Assembly (NCBI GenBank): GCA_013995675.1
Contig: VWRR01000017.1
Location: 1-64,000 of the forward strand
DNA: 64,000 bases
Reading direction: 5' to 3'
Origin: Cyanidiococcus yangmingshanensis
Taxonomy: Eukaryota; Rhodophyta; Bangiophyceae; Cyanidiales; Cyanidiaceae
Below are positions 12,269 through 22,704 of the stretch, one piece after another. Each line of letters opens with the position of its first letter. Position 1 is the first letter of the stretch. The notes beneath the pieces were generated by a model that was given only the letters and a program-made list of their open reading frames with translations, did not search any database and was not told the DNA's origin. The position numbers and the translations under genes were made by a program.

Positions 12269-13174
12269 ATGCAGAAGGTTGTGAGGGTCTCCAAGTGTGG
12301 CGCCAAAATGGCGAAAATCTGTGCTAGAGTTTGCCGTAGAAACTTGCAGTCATTTGTGGTAGGAACGCTTCCCAGCGAGCTCACTTCAGTCCCATCATAA
12401 ACGGTACGAACAGGGTATTGTGAAGACGTTGAGATCCTCTGTGGTTGTGGTCTCCCTATTTGTTTTCCCTAGGACTGTTTGCGTGGTGTCGACGAGCGCA
12501 GTGTCTGTATGCTTGTTGCCGTGACCCTCCGAGAGGTGGCGCAAGAAAGCGCGCATCTGTCGAAAAGTTTGCTATCAAAAGCTCAAACCGGGTCTTTATA
12601 AGCACCCATGGTTGGACTCTTGAACCATTCTTCTGGCGAGCATACCAGAGTTGAGCAGGCTCTATCCGGACAGAAAGAGACTTTCTGCAATTGCGACCTA
12701 GTGACGACTTGATGAAAGCCCGCTCGGAGTGGGCAATACCCTCCGGAAAACTCTTTTTGTGAGACGACTCTGCGGAAACTAGCGGTTTTGATATCCCCAT
12801 TGTTGCGATTGGATGTGATTCGTCTCCGAGAATATAGCTTTCCTCGCGCTTTCCCTCATCAGAGCAACAATCTATTCTACAAGACAGAATCGCATGAAAT
12901 GCCAAGCAAGTATTCTTCGAGGATTTAGTTCATCGAGTGCTCATAACATCACAGGATAAACTGGTAGCCCATTTGGATCCGTATCTAAAGAGCACTGCGT
13001 TCAGAACCAGGTCTGGACCATTTTTGACCCACAGAGTGCGCCGTCAACCTTCGAACCGATCTCGAGCTTCTACAACTGACGGAGCTTCTCAGGGTTGTCG
13101 ACTTTGGCTGGCGCAGTTCTCGAAGCAAAGCTCACTCGCTTTTGACAAGTTGCTGCTTCCGCTATGCATGACTC
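12269..13174. other. Intergenic, nothing recognised
   Basis: About 900 bp lie between QCR6 and the next plus-strand gene. An open frame on the minus strand (12456-12905) has no domain and no strong start. No RNA gene or repeat was seen. Confidence 0.4.
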
Positions 13175-14911
13175 ATGCAGGGCGGTCACTTGAGGCTCTT
13201 TCGTCGGCGCCTTACAAGCGTACTTGCTGTGGCAAGCATTGCTGGACTCGCGAGTGCGTTTTTGCTTCGGAGGAAAGCTCTGGCCGAACAACCGCTTCCG
13301 AGTGCATTTTTCTCCGCGCAAATAACTCATCACGTTCAAAGGGACTATGATAAACAACCGCAGAGCCGGTCCTCACTCTTGGCTACATACTGGGGACGAC
13401 TGCAACAAGACGCCCTGAGGAGTTGCTCAGCCCTGCTCCGAGGTCTCGACTGGCTCGGCACAGCGCTTCCCTCGCTGGAGTCGTATTCTCACACCGTCCA
13501 AAAGATTCTGGGCTACGTCGCGATCCAGTCAGGGGTGACTGCCCCGTTTCGACTGCGTAGCAGCTTTCCGGTGCCTGAACTGCGGCAGCAGATCGAAGAA
13601 CGATGGCAGACATGGGAGGAGCAGAACACGCATCGTGATCACGATGGTGGTCGTACACCTTCTATCGACCTATTCATCATCGGAGATACACCAGATGTCG
13701 TGCTCCAGCTTGCTGCTGCTGCCACCAGAGCGTATCCCGTGGCCATTGCATGGGCACGAACTGGCTCGCTGCCACCTCCGACGAGCTCGCGAGCAACGAG
13801 CCGATCCTCTTCGAGGAGTGCTGCAACCGACTCCCCGCAAATGCCAATACCTGCTCTTCGTTTGCACATCTCTATTCGTGACCTGATGGCTCCATTCGGG
13901 TTCCATGATTGTGTGCAAGTGCTGCTACGTGCTGGCCGAATTCTCCACCGTGAACAAGATTGGATGAATACTTCGCAGTCAGTCGACAAGCGTGGATTCT
14001 GTTCAGATGCCCCCGCTAGTGCTGCTGCCAGGTCTATTTTGGAGCCAGAGCCAGTACTTGATCGGGCTCTTGGACGCGTTCCTCTAGAAGAAAGCTTGAT
14101 GACAAGAGGAGGAAGCGTATGGCACGCCAAGGCAGCGCTAGCGCTTCCCCATCATGCAGATAATGAATGGTCGGGAAAAAACCACGTTTCTCCAGCGCTG
14201 CTCGGTGCGCTTCACCTCCCCTCAAGCAACGATGCGGGTTGTCGACACCTTACCACCGATGAGGCTCCTTCATGCGAGCGATTGGGCACGATCGATCTTC
14301 GAGAAGCTGGCATGGAGTATGTGACCTCCTCGGGAGCATCGCCGATCACCTCGCCACTAGACGATGCGATTCGACTCCATGAGGAAGATATGATTTTGTT
14401 CGATCGACTCATCGACAATTTATGTGATCTTGTGGAGCTCGTCAACTACTCTACAATAGAACAGAAGAATAGATGCAGTGAGACGAATGGATCAACCGAG
14501 ATGAACTCTGTGAGCACAAGTGCCCCAATTGTCTTGGTGTTCCATACCCGGCCTCCGGAGTATGCGTTACAGGCGACGTTACCTCGCTCTTGGGAGACTC
14601 GGCAGGAGCCATTCATTATCGGACGCGAAGTTGGCAGCTTCGAGGACCTCGACCCTGAGGAGTGGGCGGAATTCAGCCAGCGGATGTCGACCATGCCCTG
14701 GTGGTCCGAACCAGGCACCGACCTTGCCATGTATTGGAGACTCGTTTGTCGCGAGCTTTTGGAGCGGATCGCCCATGCCTATCCCCAGGCCCGAATGGAG
14801 GCGTGTGACGGACGTCTCGCAGAACCCATACCGCCAACAACGTTATTCATCGGCCGCACTCCAGGGGCGATCGGTCTCGCACTCGTTAGACAACTAGCTG
14901 CCTCGACTTAG
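13175..14911 (+). CDS. Unknown protein with N-terminal membrane or targeting segment
   Basis: I do not recognise this family. The 578-residue frame starts with ATG and is uninterrupted. Residues 8-32 combine a basic stretch (RLFRRRL) with a hydrophobic run (TSVLAVASIAGLASAFLL) followed by RRK. This looks like a mitochondrial presequence or a single N-terminal membrane anchor. The middle is mixed and Ser/Arg-rich (around residues 195-225). The C-terminal third looks folded, with IVLVFHTRPPEYAL, FIIGREVGSFEDLDPEEW and a closing TTLFIGRTPGAIGLAL. Two beta-strand-like segments, DLFIIGDTPDVVLQLAAAA and the closing one, have similar character and could belong to one nucleotide-binding-like fold; that is speculation. 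Length and lack of interruption make it very likely to be real. Confidence 0.8.
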   Translation: MQGGHLRLFRRRLTSVLAVASIAGLASAFLLRRKALAEQPLPSAFFSAQITHHVQRDYDKQPQSRSSLLATYWGRLQQDALRSCSALLRGLDWLGTALPSLESYSHTVQKILGYVAIQSGVTAPFRLRSSFPVPELRQQIEERWQTWEEQNTHRDHDGGRTPSIDLFIIGDTPDVVLQLAAAATRAYPVAIAWARTGSLPPPTSSRATSRSSSRSAATDSPQMPIPALRLHISIRDLMAPFGFHDCVQVLLRAGRILHREQDWMNTSQSVDKRGFCSDAPASAAARSILEPEPVLDRALGRVPLEESLMTRGGSVWHAKAALALPHHADNEWSGKNHVSPALLGALHLPSSNDAGCRHLTTDEAPSCERLGTIDLREAGMEYVTSSGASPITSPLDDAIRLHEEDMILFDRLIDNLCDLVELVNYSTIEQKNRCSETNGSTEMNSVSTSAPIVLVFHTRPPEYALQATLPRSWETRQEPFIIGREVGSFEDLDPEEWAEFSQRMSTMPWWSEPGTDLAMYWRLVCRELLERIAHAYPQARMEACDGRLAEPIPPTTLFIGRTPGAIGLALVRQLAAST

Positions 14912-15548
14912 GAGGCATTCAGCTCACAAATCAGCTGAAACCATTTGCCGGCAATGCCAATGAATCTGGAGCAATCGCTGCAGCATGGATTGCATATTCG
15001 CGCACCTGGCTCGTGCTACAATAGCTGCCGATCATTCTGTCCATCTGAGAGGCGTGGCGATGACTTTCATGGGCAACGCAATGGCAAAGAATCCAGCATA
15101 CGGCGTTTCGTATTCCAAGCGCCCTGCTCAGGTTCGTGCTCAGCAAGAGCAAGATTTCGAACTCTCGGGAGCCGCTACTAGCGGACAGCGTCCAGCATCC
15201 TACAGGAATATCTCGAATGCTCTGGACGCGCAAATCTGAAGCAGGACGAACGGTCATCGCCGAACATGCCACCTTTCAAGATGGACTGAGCGCCAATCAA
15301 ATCAGCGTGGCTGTTCAACACGAACCCCAGCTGCAGAGCGTGGGACAGAGACTGTGCCAGCTGAGAGCAATGAAACGCGTGGCTATCGAGCACTAAACCA
15401 GATCAGCACACGATCGCTTTGAGGCGCTTCAGATCGCTCTCCAAACGGTCATTCATGCCCACAAAGGAATCTAGAGCGGTGCTTTCGTTCATGCTGATAG
15501 AAGCGCACGGCTTCAATTCCGTGCTTGCTTGCTTGCTTGCTTACTCGC
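14912..15548. other. Convergent intergenic spacer
   Basis: This is the 3' side of both flanking genes. A short GCTT run (GCTTGCTTGCTTGCTTGCTT) lies at about 15523-15542, right beside the proline dehydrogenase stop. Small open frames on both strands show no domain. Confidence 0.4.
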
Positions 15549-17681
15549 TCAGAGTGGCGCTCTGAGATCCCGTCGCCGAAGTTCGGCAATAAAATGCGAA
15601 ATATCTCTCGGAGCTGTGCCAAGGGCGCTGTGGTTCTCCTCCAGACGGCGCAACAAGTAGGGCATCACTTCATCCACTCGCCCGAAAGGAACGTATTTGC
15701 ACGACCGAAACCCAGCCCTAGAGAGTCCAAACGTGAGCGAGTCGCCCATGCCGTAGAGTTGGGCAAAGCGGAGCGCTGCGCTGCGGCGTAGTTTCGAGTC
15801 GGAACCCACCAGCTCAACCGCCCGTTGAAGTGACTCCACATTATGAGTGGCAAAAAGCGCTGCTGCATGCCCGGCCCGGACATCATCGATCAGGGCGCTC
15901 AGCCCGGCATTGTAACTAGCATGCGTCTCATCGATGGTGTCCTGAATAGGAGAGAGATCGGGGCGACCAGCCGCGGCTGCCCTTCGGCGCTCAGACGCCA
16001 TATAGGCCCCTCGCACTTGCTTGATCCCATAGCAAAAGCGAAAGCGGCTTCCAAGTTCCCGGTATGCCTTCAAACGCTCCGATGAATCCTTCAAGTAGGA
16101 CTGCACAGTCGAGTACACGATGGTTGGTGTATCCGAGCCTGTCTCAAAAGCGCGATTATGTCGCAACATCATCAGGCCAGCACAAAAGTCAATCGCCGTC
16201 TGAACAGAGTACTGCTCCGCATCAATGAGCATCGGGATGCGATAGCGCCTCGCTTCAGCGCAGACAGAATCCAGTCGGCAAAGGGCTCGTACAAACTCGA
16301 GACGCTCCTCCGGTGAGAGGAACTCATTGAATAGATGGAGGGACACATGGTCCAGGATCGAGTCCGGGTAATCCTCCAAATTCTGGTCCAATCCAAGCTT
16401 TGGCGGTGGAATCTCTCCAAGAGCTGTCTCTGAACGGAGTGGTGTTGAAGGGGAGGCGATACCAGCAGCGGAGCCGCCTACACCGACCTCTGACTCAGAG
16501 AATTCGTAAGAGTCCGCGATGGCGCGTGCAAGACCGCTCGCATCGAAATGGCCAAGCAGAAGAAAAGGTGTCCCATCGTGTGTCGTGGTCAGAGTACCGA
16601 AACGAGCCGCCAACGCTTCACTTATTCGTTCCAATAATTCAAATCGTGCGAGAGCGGTCAGCTTGAGACAGCTGATGGTATCACAGAGCTTCGCCTCGCT
16701 TCCTGCCCATCGAACAGTGTCCAGAAGCACCTTTGCAGCACGTTCATAGTGAGCCTCATCAGCAGGGATCGTCGTAGAATCAGTTAAATGGCCGTCGCCT
16801 CGACGGCGACCAACAGCAGCCGCGTTCATGGGAGCGGGCTCGCCCTCTGCGGAGTAGTCCAGAATAGCACCGACGCCGCGGGCGCAAAGTTTCTCGACGT
16901 ACTGACGACATTCATCCAACGTTTCTCCGCCACAGAAATGTCGAAAAAATGTGTACTTGATGAACAAATTCGTCGTTTCGCGAAGAATCGGAATCCGCTG
17001 CGTCCATCGGTAGAGAGTGGGCGCGTAGCGCACCAGCCATCCCATCTGGGCAGTCCGGAGAACGAACAGGGATCGAATAAGCTCTCGAGTTGGTGTGCTT
17101 CCGTAGGTTGCCTCCACATCAAAAAGATTCAAAACGGGATCAATGTCCGAGCGGGTCTCTGCCGATGGTGGCGGCGGCAATAACCCCGAAACATCCGAGC
17201 TAGCTGAGGATTCAGTGAGATCCGACACCGTCGAGACCACCGTCCCCGCTGCGTTGGTTTGCGTAGTGGGTCCAACGCTGTGCCTCGCGTTGCCACCCGC
17301 AGGGTCCTCGGTCGTATCCAGTGGCATCGGGGACGCTGGCCCCACAGATGCCCCCAGACATCGTAACTGACTCTGTCGATGCCAGCTTCGAAGGCGTCGG
17401 TTCCGAGCCCACGCCAGCGGCACGGCGCCGGGCGGAAAAGTCTTTTCGTATTCAGAAAATGCCCTTCCTTGGTCAACGTGGAGAATATCCGTCACTTGCC
17501 ACCCCGGAATACGAGAGTCCGCCAAGCCAAAGTGAGCAGTGAAAGCATCGCTAGGTTGATCTGCAGGTTTTCTGGAGGGGCTCTGCAAGCCCTTTTCACC
17601 CATAAACTCGAGCCGGAATGCAGAAGGAAGTGTCGTTAAACATGCAGCTCGTCGCTCGAGAACCGCGCGCAGAAGAGACAT
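15549..17681 (-). CDS. PRODH: Proline dehydrogenase, mitochondrial
   Basis: This FAD enzyme oxidises L-proline to pyrroline-5-carboxylate, the first step of proline catabolism at the mitochondrial inner membrane (family knowledge). The 710-residue product has the family TIM-barrel landmarks in the C-terminal half: HLFNEFLSPEERLEF, PMLIDAEQYSVQ, IVYSTVQSYLKD, FCYGIKQVRGAYMASER, ALFATHNVESL, QLYGMGDSLTF and YVPFGRVDEVMPYLLRRLEE with the conserved RR near the substrate. The frame opens at a GTG upstream, so I take the first ATG at 17681. The N-terminus, MSLLRAVLERRAACL, is basic and suits mitochondrial import. About 100 residues around 105-185 are Ser/Thr-rich and probably disordered. P5C dehydrogenase, the next enzyme, lies at 42.5-44.4 kb. 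Confidence 0.93.
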   Translation of the reverse strand: MSLLRAVLERRAACLTTLPSAFRLEFMGEKGLQSPSRKPADQPSDAFTAHFGLADSRIPGWQVTDILHVDQGRAFSEYEKTFPPGAVPLAWARNRRLRSWHRQSQLRCLGASVGPASPMPLDTTEDPAGGNARHSVGPTTQTNAAGTVVSTVSDLTESSASSDVSGLLPPPPSAETRSDIDPVLNLFDVEATYGSTPTRELIRSLFVLRTAQMGWLVRYAPTLYRWTQRIPILRETTNLFIKYTFFRHFCGGETLDECRQYVEKLCARGVGAILDYSAEGEPAPMNAAAVGRRRGDGHLTDSTTIPADEAHYERAAKVLLDTVRWAGSEAKLCDTISCLKLTALARFELLERISEALAARFGTLTTTHDGTPFLLLGHFDASGLARAIADSYEFSESEVGVGGSAAGIASPSTPLRSETALGEIPPPKLGLDQNLEDYPDSILDHVSLHLFNEFLSPEERLEFVRALCRLDSVCAEARRYRIPMLIDAEQYSVQTAIDFCAGLMMLRHNRAFETGSDTPTIVYSTVQSYLKDSSERLKAYRELGSRFRFCYGIKQVRGAYMASERRRAAAAGRPDLSPIQDTIDETHASYNAGLSALIDDVRAGHAAALFATHNVESLQRAVELVGSDSKLRRSAALRFAQLYGMGDSLTFGLSRAGFRSCKYVPFGRVDEVMPYLLRRLEENHSALGTAPRDISHFIAELRRRDLRAPL

Positions 17682-18454
17682 GAACCGCAGCGTTGTAGCA
17701 GGCCTTGTCCAAACAACCACCCGTCCGTGGACCCTGCCAGCACCCAGGCTGCTCACAACCCGACAAGAAAGGTGGCAGTGTACAGGGCGCGCTGCTATTT
17801 AGGCCGCACGTCGAGGCGCTCGGATCGACAGCTCCAGCAGCACAACGTCCCAAGGCCTGCGCGGAGAAGTGCGACGGTGACCGCCAAGAGCGCCAATCGA
17901 AGCCACCAACCGGAGTAGACTTTGTCACCCGGAATCGGCCCGTTATCGCTCACAAGCTCCGAGCTTCCGCGAATCCTGGTCGGTTCTTAAATTCCTTCAG
18001 CAGACTTGTTCCGAACGGTCCAATCTGCTAATAATGGAACACGCTTTTAAAAACACGCACCGTTCGGCAACCGTTCGGCGACTGCGGCCAACAGCCACCC
18101 GACCCGTCACCGTAGACGAAACCACTGAACCGTTGCGTCAGTTCTGCCCGCTCCTGCCAGTGGGCACTCACCAAAGCTGATTGAAGCCGCGTACCCTTTA
18201 TGCTGTGCACAACGCTGCAGATACACGCAACGATTCAACCGTTCCAACACGATAAACACGCATCGTTGGGTGTGTGCGCGCGCACGCATGGCAAGCGTGT
18301 GGTTGCTCAACGGTCTCAAGCGGGGCGGTGACGGGGAAGCGAACGGCCTCGCCGCAGGCGCGATTCCGCTGCCCATTAAATCGCTCTGTCGAAGGCGACT
18401 GTAGAGTCGCAATCGACATGCAGGTCAGGAGTCATCCACCGGGCTCCAGCGGAA
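17682..18454. other. Intergenic, nothing recognised
   Basis: This upstream region of proline dehydrogenase holds short CGTTCGGC-type repeats near 18040-18075 but no gene, RNA or clear promoter element that I can name. Confidence 0.35.
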
Positions 18455-18787
18455 ATGCCAGTCCACGAGCTCCCAGCAGACTGTTATGCAGAACTTCAGA
18501 GCCTTAATCCAGCCGCGGACAGCACTGCACAGTCGATTGAACGTGAATCAGAGTCACTCATCTTGGAGAGAACGTTTCGAGCAATGATGCTGAGCTCAGT
18601 CAGGAAACGACGTCAAGCCCTCAGAGCAGCCGCCTGTCGTTTCAGGGCGCTCCAAGCCTCACAACTCGTCTCGAGTGGTCAAGTCAGCACTTGCCTCCAG
18701 TTCCTGAATACGATCGACAGAACGCTATCAGTCTGCGAATTTCGTAGCGTTATCGAATGCGATCACCATGAGTTCAGTGAGCGCTAG
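18455..18787 (+). CDS. Possible small helical protein, unknown
   Basis: I do not recognise this product. The 110-residue frame begins with an ATG. It reads as mostly helical and charged, with ADCYAELQSLNP, SIERESESLILERTF and SVRKRRQALRAAACRFRAL, which would suit a coiled coil. Another open frame (18857-19171) follows in a different frame and might be a continuation if a frame change is allowed, as in other genes here. No homology is claimed and the gene may be spurious. Confidence 0.33.
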   Translation: MPVHELPADCYAELQSLNPAADSTAQSIERESESLILERTFRAMMLSSVRKRRQALRAAACRFRALQASQLVSSGQVSTCLQFLNTIDRTLSVCEFRSVIECDHHEFSER

Positions 18788-19302
18788 TCCTAGTTACGCG
18801 ACTGTTCAATACGGAGCGGAATCACAAGCCAAGACCTGTTTTTACAGCGACCATGGATGTCCAAGGACACGCATTCCATTGGTATGTTCCGTGGTGTCGC
18901 GGCGCTTATGCCGCGCGAGCATACCGAGACGTTCTCCGGCACGCGTTGCTGCGGCGATGCCAATCGTGTGACTCGTGACGTGGCATCGCTACTTGCCGAC
19001 CGAGCGACGAGTGCGTGTCCACCCGAAATCTTTCCTGCTTGCTTGTTGGCTGCGGCAGCACGCGTTTTAGAGGCAGGAAGGGTTGCCCACGCGATGCTTC
19101 AGGCCAGTTGCAAAAGTAGGTGGTCTCGCACTTACAAAGCTGATCGATTTCGTTTTCAAAGGAACGATTAGTTTGTTCGAAACCTCGTATACTGGTGTAG
19201 CAACAGGGGGGTGTGGCTTTCGGGTCGGCGGCTTTGAGACAACGCGAGCAAGCTTTGGCAGGTCGTTTTGCGCTGCGTGCGAGCGCAAGCGTCGGAAATC
19301 GA

Positions 19303-19316
19303 CTCATATAAGGGAT
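19303..19316 (+). promoter_or_regulatory. TATA-like element before ferroportin gene
   Basis: CTCATATAAGGGATAA lies about 20-30 bp before the ATG at 19336. It is TATA-like in sequence, but its closeness to the ATG would leave almost no leader, so function is uncertain. Confidence 0.25.
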
Positions 19317-19335
19317 AAGGCTGGCTTGATGTACT

Positions 19336-21180
19336 ATGAGTGAGCCCGCCGAAGTGAAAGACCTCGTTGGCAGTCACTATGGGCGGAGTTCCTCTGCGGA
19401 AGAGCTTGGTGAGTGCGTTTCCCAATACGGGCACGGCAGCAAAGTGAGCAAGCCAGAGGAGGCACAGCTTGATTTCGTGAAAGAAGGCTCTTCCACGAAT
19501 CGAATACCCTCCGCGAATCATGGTACTGAAGACAAGGGAAGCAGTGACGCATCCTTGTCCCTTTCGAATCATCCTCGCGGTGAATCAGCCTCGGTTGCTA
19601 GCCCAGAGCACTTTTCAAATCTTCCACTCCGGCCGTTCTTACCACTGTACACTGCATATGGACTTGTCTGCGGCGTGCAGAGAGCATTTGCGTTCGTGGT
19701 TCCAATTTTCCTTATGGTGGCATCTCAGCGCGCGCTCAACCGAGCTGCTGGCTCATTTCTGCCGGCAGCAGTTTACATGCTCTGCAGTCGCGGTGCGTGC
19801 TTCCTCTTTGGTCCAACGGTGGGCAAACTGTTAGACTGGAGCTCCCGTTTTAAGGCGGCGGCGACAGCTTCGGTTCTCTATGGACTCGGCACTTTTCTAT
19901 GCGCGGTATGGATGCCTTGGCTTGCCCGGGTGCAACCTCAAAACCGAGCCACTGCACTTCCCCCTGGAACTATGTGGTTCTGTCTCTTTGGCACGGTTGC
20001 AGCGTTGAGTGAATTCGCTTTGGAGATTTCGCTCTGGAAACGGTGGTTGCCGCTCACCGTTCGGGCGCAACAGGCTGATCATGCCTGCCTGGGTACCCTG
20101 AAAATGGACGAGCCACTCGCAGTTGCAAACGCCAGAATGCGGCGCATAACCATGACCATTGACATTGGCATGCCTCTGCTGGTTGGATGGTTGCTATCGT
20201 CACGCGGCGACGTACGCGGATCGATCCTGGTCGCACGCCTGGGAGCTATTTTCCTCGTGGTTCAACTCGGTGCGCTGTATATAGCGAGCAGGGCGTGCGC
20301 TCGAGGAGAATCAGGCAACTATGCGACCGGCTCCCCGGACGGGGCAAAACATATACTAGCTCTGGGGAGCAATCAAACCGCTGAGGATGGAAGCACCGCA
20401 ACCCAGAGCACAATACCAGCGTGGCTGGCAGCGGCACGTATTGGTTACCAGCGCTTGCGAGTACTGTTCTCGTCATGGCGATTGTACTATGAGCAAAAGG
20501 TTTTCATTGCCTCCTTGGCGCACGCAAGTTTGTATTTCACAGTTTTGTCGCCCGGTGGGCTTTTGTTCGGATTTCTAACTTATTGTGGTGTATCAAGCCG
20601 GATCATAGGCCTGTTTCGCGCGGCATCTGCGATCATTGGCATCCTCGCGACCTTCAGTTTTGAAATCCTCGTTACCCGAATGCGTCAGTCGGTCCTGGCT
20701 GTGGGTCGTATCGGAGTGGTCTGCCAGTTGGTATGTCTGTTACCGGCGCTGGTTTTGCTCTGGTTAGTCCCCGTGCCGAGTCAGCCGCTACACCCAACCT
20801 TAGGGCCTGGAGCGACGTCCATTCAAAAGCCACCAACTCTTCTCATAGGCGTTCTGGTCTTTGTTGCGCTCTCGAGATGGGGTCTCTGGTGCTGGGATAG
20901 CTCCGAGACGGAAATCATGCAGACCATGGTGGATGCTCATGCAGTTGGTGAGGTTTCTGCTGTAGAGGCTGCACTCTGCTCTCTCGCCGAGCTTCTCATG
21001 TACGGTGTCTCCGTAGTGCTCTCCTCGCCGCGGATGTTCCCAGCGCTCGCCACCATGAGTGCATTAAGCGTCTCAACGGGCGCGATGATCTTTCATCGCT
21101 GGACAAGGCTCCAGGACCAGCATCAACCGCGCACGTGGATCGCCGGTGAGTCGCCTGTGTCAACAGAGCCCCCAGTGTGA
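19336..21180 (+). CDS. Ferroportin-family iron exporter
   Basis: Ferroportins (SLC40A1 family, MFS fold) export ferrous iron across the plasma membrane or move it into organelles in plants (family knowledge). The 614-residue product has a hydrophilic N-terminus of about 95 residues, then repeated hydrophobic segments: about residues 95-200 (FVVPIFLMVASQ, AVYMLCSRGACFLFGPTVG), 210-240, 280-325 and 390-600. Family-like stretches are HASLYFTVLSPGGLLFGFL, GLFRAASAIIGILATFSFE and RWGLWCWDSSETEIMQTMV, which corresponds to the RIGLWSFD region of animal ferroportin. The intracellular loop (about 330-375) is long and polar. It is complete, uninterrupted and starts with ATG. Acidic, metal-rich habitats fit such a transporter, but localisation cannot be read from the sequence. 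Confidence 0.82.
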   Translation: MSEPAEVKDLVGSHYGRSSSAEELGECVSQYGHGSKVSKPEEAQLDFVKEGSSTNRIPSANHGTEDKGSSDASLSLSNHPRGESASVASPEHFSNLPLRPFLPLYTAYGLVCGVQRAFAFVVPIFLMVASQRALNRAAGSFLPAAVYMLCSRGACFLFGPTVGKLLDWSSRFKAAATASVLYGLGTFLCAVWMPWLARVQPQNRATALPPGTMWFCLFGTVAALSEFALEISLWKRWLPLTVRAQQADHACLGTLKMDEPLAVANARMRRITMTIDIGMPLLVGWLLSSRGDVRGSILVARLGAIFLVVQLGALYIASRACARGESGNYATGSPDGAKHILALGSNQTAEDGSTATQSTIPAWLAAARIGYQRLRVLFSSWRLYYEQKVFIASLAHASLYFTVLSPGGLLFGFLTYCGVSSRIIGLFRAASAIIGILATFSFEILVTRMRQSVLAVGRIGVVCQLVCLLPALVLLWLVPVPSQPLHPTLGPGATSIQKPPTLLIGVLVFVALSRWGLWCWDSSETEIMQTMVDAHAVGEVSAVEAALCSLAELLMYGVSVVLSSPRMFPALATMSALSVSTGAMIFHRWTRLQDQHQPRTWIAGESPVSTEPPV

Positions 21181-22704
21181 GCACTGTATCCCGGACACGA
21201 GCCGAAAGCATTGAATGTCCATGAAGCAATGCGTCTTGAATGGGACACTGATTTGATTAATTGAATTGTTGAAACAAGGCTGTGCTCTTCACGGTTGTCG
21301 CGTAAAGATGCAAGGATCCATCGCGTCCAATGAAGACAAGAGCAGATGGCACCTGATCGAAACCAGCCTGTGGCAACTTGAAAGGAGGATTCCCTATCGC
21401 GTCGTCGCTCCGGAAGGTTTCAGGAAACGGCGAGTGATCGGCCTGTTCCATCCATGGTTAGTGCCGGGTAGGGTGCGGCGTATTCGTCCCGATCCTGGTG
21501 GCATACGTTATCGAGGGAGCGACAGAGGCCGAAGCGATTGCCGCCGATGGCTGAGACGAGTCATCTCTGGAGTGAGCCCAACATATACTTGGTCTAGGTT
21601 ATTCTCCCTTGCTCCCATGATCTCCATATTTGAGCAGGCCGCCTCCAGAAAAGATACATCCGGATGAATTCAGTGGAGTCGCGATGACGCAGGCAACAGT
21701 ATTTGAACGCGTGCGCCGCAAACGTGCTTCGCTTCGTCACGCGGCTACGTCACCCCGAATGAAGTGCACCTTTATCGAATCACCAGATCAAACCGAAACC
21801 GCTCTTGTTTACGCAACGAAAAGCACCTGAAATGGATCCATATTGATGATATCAAAGTAGACTGAATGTTTTGTGATCGCGCATTAAGGCATCACTGCTT
21901 ATTGCGCTCGGTGCTCTTCACCTGCACAGCATCGCATTCACATCCGATTCGCTAGCGTCACGGCACTCACCACGGTCTACGGCGAGAGAAACAACTGGAA
22001 CACGGATTTGGGGGCTTGCCCTTCATTCTAGCGCCACATGCCTCACGTCATGCCCTGGCTATACATCACGTATGATCAGAGCAATTCGGCACACGCCTGG
22101 AGCGCGACTCGTTCGGCGTGTGCTGCCAGAAAAATTCCAGCGACTGGCAGTGTGAAGCGCTTTGCGATATCGATGTCGCCAAGGGACAATTTTTGAGCAC
22201 AAAAGGCTGCACCAGATCAGGCGAGGATCCAATCCAAAAGCAAGATTCGTACTTTATCGGTGGAAACTACAAACCGTTCAGGTTCGTGAGAAGTCTTCTC
22301 CGTTGCGATCCATCGCACCACAGTGACCAAGCGAACGATTACGCTAGCCACCACAGCAGGCCCTTCTCATCAAGTTAGCCCAGAACCAGAGTAGGTATCC
22401 TCTTGACGAATGAGACTTCGGCCGATGTCACAGGATCATTGGAGGATCTGGCGTCAATTCAGGGGCTACGAGTTAGCATCGGGGTCGCTACTTGCATCAT
22501 CCATCCTTCTAATACGTGCAGTTCTCCTCAGCGTAATCATTGCTGACAGTGCAGTTCTGCACAAGAGAGGAGAGCATGGCGAATGGATTAAACCATCGTC
22601 CGTTTTCTGGGTTGATATGCTCGCTAGTGTGGACTTGTCACGGCGTATAAGCAATGCTCCGTTGTGCCTGCTCCAGATATCGCCAAACGACGGCAGCGGC
22701 TCTG
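21181..22704. other. Intergenic, nothing recognised
   Basis: About 1.5 kb lie between the convergent ferroportin and LpxB genes. Open frames are short and lack domains. No repeat longer than a few units was seen. Confidence 0.4.
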
